Positions 58,117 through 64,000 of a stretch of DNA of 64,000 nt are shown here, in pieces. Numbering within the stretch: position 1 is the stretch's first letter; each line of letters opens with the position of its first letter. The notes beneath the pieces are model-generated. The model was not told where the DNA came from, searched no databases, and was given only the letters and a program-made list of their open reading frames with translations. The stretch covers positions 6,454,001-6,518,000 of the forward strand of contig NZ_CP074380.1 of NCBI RefSeq assembly GCF_022695595.1, written 5' to 3'. Position numbers and translations under genes: made by a program. Origin of the DNA: Streptomyces sp. MST-110588 (GTDB lineage Bacteria; Actinomycetota; Actinomycetes; Streptomycetales; Streptomycetaceae).

Positions 58117-59534
58117 CTCTCCCCACGGAGACTGCTCACCCTGAGCTCGAGGGCCTGGGCACGTACGAATACGGCTGGGCCGACTCCGACGTGGCCGGCG
58201 CATCCGCCAAGCGTGGCCTGTCCGAGGAGGTCGTTCGTGACATCTCGGCGAAGAAGAACGAGCCGGAGTGGATGCTCAAGCTCCGCCTCAAGGGTCTGAA
58301 GCTCTTCGACAAGAAGCCCATGCCCAACTGGGGCTCGGACCTGTCGGGCATCGACTTCGACAACATCAAGTACTTCGTGCGGTCCACGGAGCAGCAGGCC
58401 GCCTCCTGGGAGGACCTGCCCGAGGACATCAAGAACACCTACGACAAGCTGGGCATCCCCGAGGCGGAGAAGCAGCGCCTGGTCGCCGGTGTCGCGGCCC
58501 AGTACGAATCCGAGGTCGTCTACCACCAGATCCGTGAGGACCTGGAGGCCCAGGGCGTCATCTTCCTGGACACCGACACCGCGCTCAAGGAGCACCCGGA
58601 GCTCTTCCAGGAGTACTTCGGCACGGTCATCCCGGTCGGCGACAACAAGTTCGCCTCGCTGAACAGCGCGGTGTGGTCCGGCGGCTCGTTCATCTACGTC
58701 CCCAAGGGCGTCCACGTGGACATCCCGCTCCAGGCGTACTTCCGGATCAACACCGAGAACATGGGCCAGTTCGAGCGGACGCTGATCATCGTCGACGAGG
58801 ACGCCTACGTCCACTACGTCGAGGGCTGCACCGCGCCGATCTACAAGTCCGACTCGCTGCACTCCGCGGTCGTGGAGATCATCGTCAAGAAGGGCGGCCG
58901 TTGCCGCTACACGACGATCCAGAACTGGTCGAACAACGTCTACAACCTGGTCACCAAGCGTGCCGTCGCCTACGAGGGCGCGACCATGGAGTGGGTCGAC
59001 GGCAACATCGGCTCCAAGGTGACCATGAAGTACCCGGCCGTCTACCTGATGGGTGAGCACGCCAAGGGCGAGACCCTCTCCATCGCCTTCGCGGGCGAGG
59101 GCCAGCACCAGGACGCCGGCGCCAAGATGGTCCACATGGCCCCGAACACCTCCTCCAACATCGTCTCCAAGTCGGTGGCGCGGGGCGGCGGCCGGACCTC
59201 CTACCGCGGTCTGATCGAGATCGGCGAGGGCGCCGAGGGCTCCAAGTCCAACGTGCTGTGTGACGCGCTGCTGGTGGACACCATCTCCCGCTCGGACACC
59301 TACCCGTATGTGGACGTCCGCGAGGACGACGTGTCCATGGGCCACGAGGCGACCGTCTCCAAGGTCAGCGAGGACCAGCTCTTCTACCTGATGGCGCGCG
59401 GCCTGTCCGAGGACGAGGCCATGGCGATGATCGTGCGCGGCTTCGTCGAGCCGATCGCCCGTGAGCTGCCGATGGAGTACGCGCTGGAGCTGAACCGGCT
59501 GATCGAGCTGCAGATGGAAGGCGCGGTCGGCTGA
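58113..59534 (+). CDS. sufB: Fe-S cluster assembly scaffold SufB
   Basis: The scaffold subunit of the SufBCD complex, 473 residues. The beta-helix core contains [25 protein letters not shown] and [23 protein letters not shown]. The conserved cysteine for persulfide or cluster handling is in [11 protein letters not shown], with [34 protein letters not shown] near the end. It lies between sufR and sufD and is translated by overlap with sufR. Confidence 0.97.
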   Translation: MTLPTETAHPELEGLGTYEYGWADSDVAGASAKRGLSEEVVRDISAKKNEPEWMLKLRLKGLKLFDKKPMPNWGSDLSGIDFDNIKYFVRSTEQQAASWEDLPEDIKNTYDKLGIPEAEKQRLVAGVAAQYESEVVYHQIREDLEAQGVIFLDTDTALKEHPELFQEYFGTVIPVGDNKFASLNSAVWSGGSFIYVPKGVHVDIPLQAYFRINTENMGQFERTLIIVDEDAYVHYVEGCTAPIYKSDSLHSAVVEIIVKKGGRCRYTTIQNWSNNVYNLVTKRAVAYEGATMEWVDGNIGSKVTMKYPAVYLMGEHAKGETLSIAFAGEGQHQDAGAKMVHMAPNTSSNIVSKSVARGGGRTSYRGLIEIGEGAEGSKSNVLCDALLVDTISRSDTYPYVDVREDDVSMGHEATVSKVSEDQLFYLMARGLSEDEAMAMIVRGFVEPIARELPMEYALELNRLIELQMEGAVG

Positions 59535-59606
59535 CGCACCGCGTCCGCACCGCACCCCGTTCCCGACCGCAGCGTCACCTTCAAGAAAGCGAGCTAGACG
59601 ACAGCC

Positions 59607-60790
59607 ATGGCTGAGGCTCAGATCATCCCGGCAGGCTCCACGACTGCCGGTTCCATCGCGGTGGCAGCGGAGTCCACCGTCGCCACCCGGATGAGCGCCC
59701 CGCCGTCCTACGACGTGGCGGACTTCCCGGTGCCGCACGGCCGTGAGGAGGAGTGGCGCTTCACTCCGCTCGCGCGCCTGAAGGGCCTGCACGACGGCAC
59801 CGCCGTCGCCGGCGGCGCCGACCTGAAGGTCGACATCACCGCCCCGAAGGCGTCACCCACGAGCTGGTGGACCGCGCCGACCCCCGCGTCGGCAAGGCCG
59901 GCAAGCCGGTGGACCGGGTCGCGGCCCAGGCGTACAGCTCCTTCGAGAAGGCATCGGTGGTCACGGTGCCCAAGGAGACGGTGCTGAGCGAGCCGGTGCG
60001 CATCGCCGTGCACGGCCAGGGCGGCACCGCCTTCGGCCACCAGGTCATCGAGCTCGGCGCGTTCGCCGAGGCCGTGGTCGTCATCGACCACACCGGTGAC
60101 GCCGTGCTCGCCGCCAACATCGACTACATCCTGGGCGACGGCGCCAAGCTCACCGTCGTCTGTGTCCAGGACTGGGACGACACCGCCGTACACGTCGGCC
60201 AGCACAACGCGCTGGTGGGCCGGGACGCCTCCTTCAAGTCCGTGGTCGTCACCTTCGGCGGCGACCTCGTACGGCTGCACCCCCGCGTCACCTACGCGGC
60301 ACCCGGCGGCGAGGCGGAGTTCTACGGCCTGTACTTCACCGACCAGGGGCAGCACCAGGAGCACCGCCTGTTCGTCGACCACGAGGCGCCCAACTGCCGC
60401 TCCAACGTCGTCTACAAGGGCGCGCTCCAGGGCCAGGACGCCCACGCGGTCTGGATCGGCGACGTACTGATCCGCGCGGCGGCCACCGGCACCGACACCT
60501 ACGAGCTCAACCGCAACCTCGTGCTGACCGATGGCGCGCGGGTGGACTCGGTGCCCAACCTGGAGATCGAGACCGGTGAGATCGTCGGCGCCGGCCACGC
60601 CAGCGCCACCGGCCGCTTCGACGACGAGCAGCTCTTCTACCTGATGGCCCGCGGCATCCCGGCCGACGAGGCCCGCCGGCTGGTGGTGCGCGGATTCTTC
60701 GCCGAGCTGGTCCAGCAGATCGGCCTGCCGGACGTCGAGGAGCGCCTGATCGCCAAGATCGAGGCCGAGCTGGAAGCGTCGGTGGCATGA
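59607..60790 (+). CDS. sufD: Fe-S cluster assembly protein SufD, frameshifted as sequenced
   Basis: SufD stabilises the SufBCD scaffold. As written the frame opened at 59607 (MAEAQIIPAGSTTAGS ... GADLKVDITAPK) goes out of frame after 59850, and the continuation GVTHELVDRADPRV is one base over. Adding one G at 59849-59850 gives a protein of about 394 residues. The restored product has the family blocks REEEWRFTPLARLKGL, HHEALVG-like VGQHNALVGRDASFK, and [27 protein letters not shown]. As the operon is otherwise intact and normally required, sequencing error is far more likely than a null mutation. The stop overlaps the Rieske gene (ATGA). Confidence 0.9.
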
Positions 60791-61122
60791 CGGCCTCATA
60801 CGTACGCGCCTGTGGGCTCAGCGAGCTGGAAGAGGACACCCCCAAGCGGGTGGAGCTCAACGGCGTTGCGATCTCGCTGGTCCGCACCGAGGGCGAGGTG
60901 TTCGCGATCAACGACATCTGCTCGCACGCCAACGTCTCCCTCTCCGAGGGCGAGGTGGAGGACTGCTCCATCGAGTGCTGGCTGCACGGTTCGAGTTTCG
61001 ACCTGCGTACGGGCAAGCCCTCCGGCCTCCCCGCGACGCAGCCCGTCCCCGTATACCCCGTAAAGATCGAAGGAGACGGCCCGGACGCGTCCGTGCTGGT
61101 CTCCGTCACCCAGGAGTCCTGA
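60787..61122 (+). CDS. Rieske ferredoxin-like protein in suf operon
   Basis: A 111-residue soluble Rieske protein. The cluster ligands are in DICSHANVSLSEG and ECWLHGSSFDLRTG, giving two Cys and two His, and the fold is that of ferredoxins of non-heme oxygenases. No signal peptide is visible. Its place between sufD and sufC is the usual actinobacterial pattern. It may carry electrons for assembly or be a cluster recipient; the exact role is unknown to me. Confidence 0.92.
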   Translation: MTASYVRACGLSELEEDTPKRVELNGVAISLVRTEGEVFAINDICSHANVSLSEGEVEDCSIECWLHGSSFDLRTGKPSGLPATQPVPVYPVKIEGDGPDASVLVSVTQES

Positions 61123-61129
61123 GTTCCCC

Positions 61130-61894
61130 ATGGCAACGCTTGAGATCCACGACCTGCACGTCTCCGTCGAGGCCGACAACGGCTCGCGCGAGATCCTGAA
61201 GGGCGTCGACCTGACCGTGAAGCAGGGCGAGACGCATGCCATCATGGGCCCCAACGGCTCCGGCAAGTCCACCCTCGCCTACTCGCTGGCGGGTCACCCC
61301 AAGTACACGATCACCGGCGGCACCGTCACCCTCGACGGCGAGGACGTCCTGGAGATGTCCGTCGACGAGCGCGCCCGGGCCGGTGTCTTCCTCGCCATGC
61401 AGTACCCGGTCGAGGTCCCCGGCGTCTCGGTCTCCAACTTCCTGCGCACCTCCGCCACCGCTGTCCGCGGCGAGGCCCCCAAGCTGCGTACGTGGGTCAA
61501 GGAGGTCAAGGAGGCCATGGAGCGCCTCCAGATGGACCCCTCCTTCGCCGAGCGCAACGTCAACGAGGGCTTCTCCGGCGGTGAGAAGAAGCGCCACGAG
61601 ATCCTCCAGCTCGAATTGCTCAAGCCCAGGATCGCCATCCTGGACGAGACCGACTCCGGCCTGGACGTCGACGCGCTGCGCATCGTCTCCGAGGGCGTCA
61701 ACCGCGTCCGGGAGACCGGTGAGGTGGGCACCCTCCTGATCACCCACTACACCCGCATCCTGCGCTACATCAAGCCCGACCACGTGCACGTCTTCGCGGC
61801 CGGCCGGATCGCCGAGTCCGGCGGCCCGGAGCTGGCGGACAAGCTGGAGGCCGAGGGCTACGAGGCGTACGTGAAGGGTGGCGCGACCGCGTGA
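61130..61894 (+). CDS. sufC: Fe-S assembly ATPase SufC
   Basis: The ABC ATPase of the SufBCD complex, 254 residues. Motifs are Walker A MGPNGSGKSTLAYSLAG, the signature FSGGEKKRHEILQL (the usual LSGG variant of SufC), Walker B IAILDETDSGLDVDALRIVSEGVN and H-loop LLITHYTRILRYIKPD. The start is an ATG 7 bases after the Rieske gene. The stop overlaps the sufS GTG. Confidence 0.96.
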   Translation: MATLEIHDLHVSVEADNGSREILKGVDLTVKQGETHAIMGPNGSGKSTLAYSLAGHPKYTITGGTVTLDGEDVLEMSVDERARAGVFLAMQYPVEVPGVSVSNFLRTSATAVRGEAPKLRTWVKEVKEAMERLQMDPSFAERNVNEGFSGGEKKRHEILQLELLKPRIAILDETDSGLDVDALRIVSEGVNRVRETGEVGTLLITHYTRILRYIKPDHVHVFAAGRIAESGGPELADKLEAEGYEAYVKGGATA

Positions 61895-63147
61895 CGACAC
61901 TGCCGGGCCTCCTGGACACAGAGGCGATCCGCAAGGATTTCCCGATCCTGGACCGCCAGGTCCACGACGGGAAGAAGCTCGTGTACCTGGACAACGCGGC
62001 GACCTCGCAGACGCCGCGCCAGGTCATCGACGCGATCAGCGCGTACTACGAGCGGCACAACGCCAACGTCCACCGTGGGGTGCACGTCCTCGCCGAGGAG
62101 GCCACGGCGCTGTACGAGGGTGCCCGCGACAAGGTCGCCGCCTTCATCAACGCGCCGAGCCGGGACGAGGTGATCTTCACCAAGAACGCCTCCGAGGCGC
62201 TCAACCTCGTGGCCAACATGCTCGGCTGGGCCGAGGAGCCCTACCGGGTGGACGCGGACACCGAGATCGTCATCACGGAGATGGAGCACCACTCCAACAT
62301 CGTGCCCTGGCAGTTGCTCTCGCAGCGCACCGGCGCGAAGCTGAAGTGGTTCGGCCTGACCGACGACGGCCGCCTGGACCTGTCGGACATCGACGAGATC
62401 ATCACCGAGAAGACCAAGATCGTCTCCTTTGTGCTGGTCTCCAACATCCTGGGCACGATGAACCCGGTCGAGGCGATCGTCCGCCGCGCCCAGGAGGTCG
62501 GCGCCCTGGTGCTGATCGACGCCTCCCAGGCCGCCCCGCACATGGTCCTGGACGTCCAGGCGCTCCAGGCCGACTTCGTGGCCTTCACCGGTCACAAGAT
62601 GTGCGGCCCGACCGGCATCGGCGTCCTGTGGGGCCGCCAGGAGCTGCTGGAGGACCTCCCGCCGTTCCTCGGCGGCGGCGAGATGATCGAGACCGTCTCG
62701 ATGCACTCCTCCACGTACGCTCCCGCGCCCCACAAGTTCGAGGCCGGTACGCCCCCGATCGCCCAGGCCGTCGGCCTCGGCGCGGCCGTGGACTACCTGA
62801 CCGGCATCGGTATGGACAAGATCGCAGCCCATGAGCACGCGATCACCGAGTACGCCGTCAAGCGGCTGCTGGAGGTCCCCGACCTGCGGATCGTCGGCCC
62901 CGTAACGGCCGAGGAGCGCGGCGCCACGATCTCCTTCACCCTCGGCGACATCCACCCCCACGACGTGGGGCAGGTGCTGGACGAGCAGGGCATCGCGGTC
63001 CGGGTAGGCCACCACTGCGCCCGTCCGGTCTGCCTGCGGTACGGAATTCCCGCGACGACGCGAGCGTCTTTCTATCTGTACTCCACCCCGGCCGAGGTCG
63101 ACGCCCTGGTCGACGGGCTGGAGCACGTCCGTAACTTCTTCGGGTAG
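61891..63147 (+). CDS. sufS: Cysteine desulfurase SufS
   Basis: A PLP enzyme of 418 residues that supplies sulfur from cysteine. YLDNAATSQTPRQVIDAI opens the fold, the PLP lysine is in DFVAFTGHKMCGPTGIGVLWG, and the persulfide cysteine is in VGHHCARPVCLRYGIPATTRASF. It is a group II (SufS) enzyme that normally works with SufU, which follows 13 bases later. The GTG overlaps the sufC stop by four bases. Confidence 0.96.
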   Translation: MTTLPGLLDTEAIRKDFPILDRQVHDGKKLVYLDNAATSQTPRQVIDAISAYYERHNANVHRGVHVLAEEATALYEGARDKVAAFINAPSRDEVIFTKNASEALNLVANMLGWAEEPYRVDADTEIVITEMEHHSNIVPWQLLSQRTGAKLKWFGLTDDGRLDLSDIDEIITEKTKIVSFVLVSNILGTMNPVEAIVRRAQEVGALVLIDASQAAPHMVLDVQALQADFVAFTGHKMCGPTGIGVLWGRQELLEDLPPFLGGGEMIETVSMHSSTYAPAPHKFEAGTPPIAQAVGLGAAVDYLTGIGMDKIAAHEHAITEYAVKRLLEVPDLRIVGPVTAEERGATISFTLGDIHPHDVGQVLDEQGIAVRVGHHCARPVCLRYGIPATTRASFYLYSTPAEVDALVDGLEHVRNFFG

Positions 63148-63160
63148 GCAGGACTGACGC

Positions 63161-63619
63161 GTGAAGCTTGATTCCATGTACCAGGACGTCATCCTGGACC
63201 ACTACAAGCACCCGCACGGCCGGGGCCTGCGCGACGGCGACGCGGAGGTGCACCACGTCAACCCCACGTGCGGGGACGAGATCACCCTGCGCGTACGGCT
63301 GTCCGGCGCGACCATAGAAGACGTGTCCTACGAAGGGCAGGGCTGCTCCATCAGCCAGGCCAGCGCCTCCGTGCTCAACGACCTGCTGGTCGGCAAGGAA
63401 CTGGGCGAGGCGCAGAAGATCCAGGAGACCTTCCTGGAGCTGATGCAGTCCAAGGGCAAGGTCGAGCCGGACGACGCCATGGAGGAGGTGCTGGAGGACG
63501 CGGTCGCCTTCGCCGGCGTCTCCAAGTACCCGGCGCGCGTGAAGTGTGCCCTGCTCAGTTGGATGGCCTGGAAGGACGCCACGGCCAAGGCCCTCTCCGA
63601 GGAGGCGAAGACCGCATGA
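63161..63619 (+). CDS. sufU: Sulfur-transfer protein SufU
   Basis: A zinc-bound sulfur acceptor for SufS, 152 residues. The three ligand cysteines are in NPTCGDEITLRV, YEGQGCSISQAS and RVKCALLSWMAW, and the Gram-positive insertion between the first two distinguishes it from IscU. Starting at a GTG, it is coupled to sufS and overlaps the next gene by four bases. Confidence 0.95.
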   Translation: MKLDSMYQDVILDHYKHPHGRGLRDGDAEVHHVNPTCGDEITLRVRLSGATIEDVSYEGQGCSISQASASVLNDLLVGKELGEAQKIQETFLELMQSKGKVEPDDAMEEVLEDAVAFAGVSKYPARVKCALLSWMAWKDATAKALSEEAKTA

Positions 63620-63993
63620 CCGACACCCCTGAGACCACGGTCACCGAGACCACGGTCACCGAGAACCCGGTCACCACGACCAAGCCGGCCACGGAGGAAG
63701 AGGTCCGCGAGGCGCTGTACGACGTCGTCGACCCCGAGCTGGGCATCGACGTCGTCAACCTGGGGCTGATCTACGGCATCCACATCGACGACGCCAACAT
63801 CGCCACCATCGACATGACGCTCACCTCCGCGGCCTGTCCGCTGACCGACGTCATCGAGGACCAGGCGCGCTCCGCCACGGACGGCATCGTCAGCGAGCTG
63901 AAGATCAACTGGGTCTGGATGCCGCCGTGGGGCCCGGACAAGATCACCGACGAGGGCCGCGAGCAGCTCCGCGCACTCGGCTTCAACGTCTGA
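63616..63993 (+). CDS. SufT-like DUF59/MIP18-family assembly factor
   Basis: A 125-residue protein of the metal-sulfur cluster assembly (DUF59) family. The first 30 residues are a Thr/Glu repeat (ETTVTETTVTENP). The domain reads VREALYDVVDPELGIDVVNLGLIYGI, then the conserved cysteine in LTSAACPLTDVIEDQ and WVWMPPWGPDKITDEGREQLRALGF. In mycobacteria and staphylococci SufT aids Fe-S maturation under high demand. The window ends 7 bases after its stop, so the 3' end of the operon is not seen. Confidence 0.92.
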   Translation: MTDTPETTVTETTVTENPVTTTKPATEEEVREALYDVVDPELGIDVVNLGLIYGIHIDDANIATIDMTLTSAACPLTDVIEDQARSATDGIVSELKINWVWMPPWGPDKITDEGREQLRALGFNV

Positions 63994-64000
63994 TCGCCCG

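Overview
The window is high-GC actinobacterial DNA, almost certainly from a Streptomyces chromosome. The evidence is third-position G/C bias, frequent GTG and TTG starts, ATGA/GTGA stop-start overlaps, WhiA, RbpA-family, OpcA, mycothiol-type DinB-fold and SufR proteins. The gene order uvrA ... uvrC-rapZ-yvcK-whiA ... gap-pgk-tpiA-secG ... pgi ... pgl-opcA-zwf-tal-tkt / ctaB ... ctaA ... sufR-B-D-C-S-U-T is, from memory, the conserved core order of the genus. No rRNA, tRNA, CRISPR array, prophage or intact insertion sequence was seen.

Layout. 0-5.6 kb: end of a TerC-family gene, a secreted lamin-tail protein, a metallo-beta-lactamase-fold hydrolase with a maleylpyruvate-isomerase-like enzyme, and a divergent FAD monooxygenase/TetR pair. 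5.6-9.1 kb: uvrA. 9.2-13.9 kb: a LacI-controlled sugar or polyol cassette (PfkB kinase, LacI, zinc dehydrogenase, sugar porter) around a perfect 28-bp palindrome. 14-17.4 kb: a Rieske lipoprotein, an HTH regulator, and a secreted papain-like protease with a membrane-anchored partner. 17.4-21.2 kb: a leftward operon of a DUF6875-like protein, tryptophan 2,3-dioxygenase, kynureninase and an SDR. 21.5-27.5 kb: a YczE-like protein, uvrC and rapZ-yvcK-whiA. 27.5-31.2 kb: a gene-poor, repeat-rich island holding one DHA2-type exporter between imperfect direct repeats, with a possible transposase-gene remnant. 31.2-34.2 kb: a secreted zinc carboxypeptidase. 34.3-41.8 kb: lower glycolysis, secG, an RbpA-family protein, an MFS exporter and pgi. 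41.9-43.8 kb: a divergent thiolase/HxlR pair. 43.8-50.5 kb: the tkt-tal-zwf-opcA-pgl operon. 51-57 kb: heme O and heme A synthases, an amidohydrolase and an ABC exporter. 57.2-64 kb: the suf Fe-S assembly operon.

The core genes join glycolysis and the pentose phosphate pathway (pgi, zwf, pgl, tal, tkt, gap, pgk, tpiA) with Fe-S and heme A supply, nucleotide excision repair and cell-wall/sporulation control. Accessory genes sit in gaps between these conserved blocks.

Two cautions. Four genes (FAD monooxygenase, papain-like protease, carboxypeptidase and sufD) carry five apparent single-base losses, all in short G/C runs. Because sufD should be needed for Fe-S assembly, sequencing error is the likeliest cause. 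Short tandem repeats are also unusually common, both between genes and in frame inside genes.
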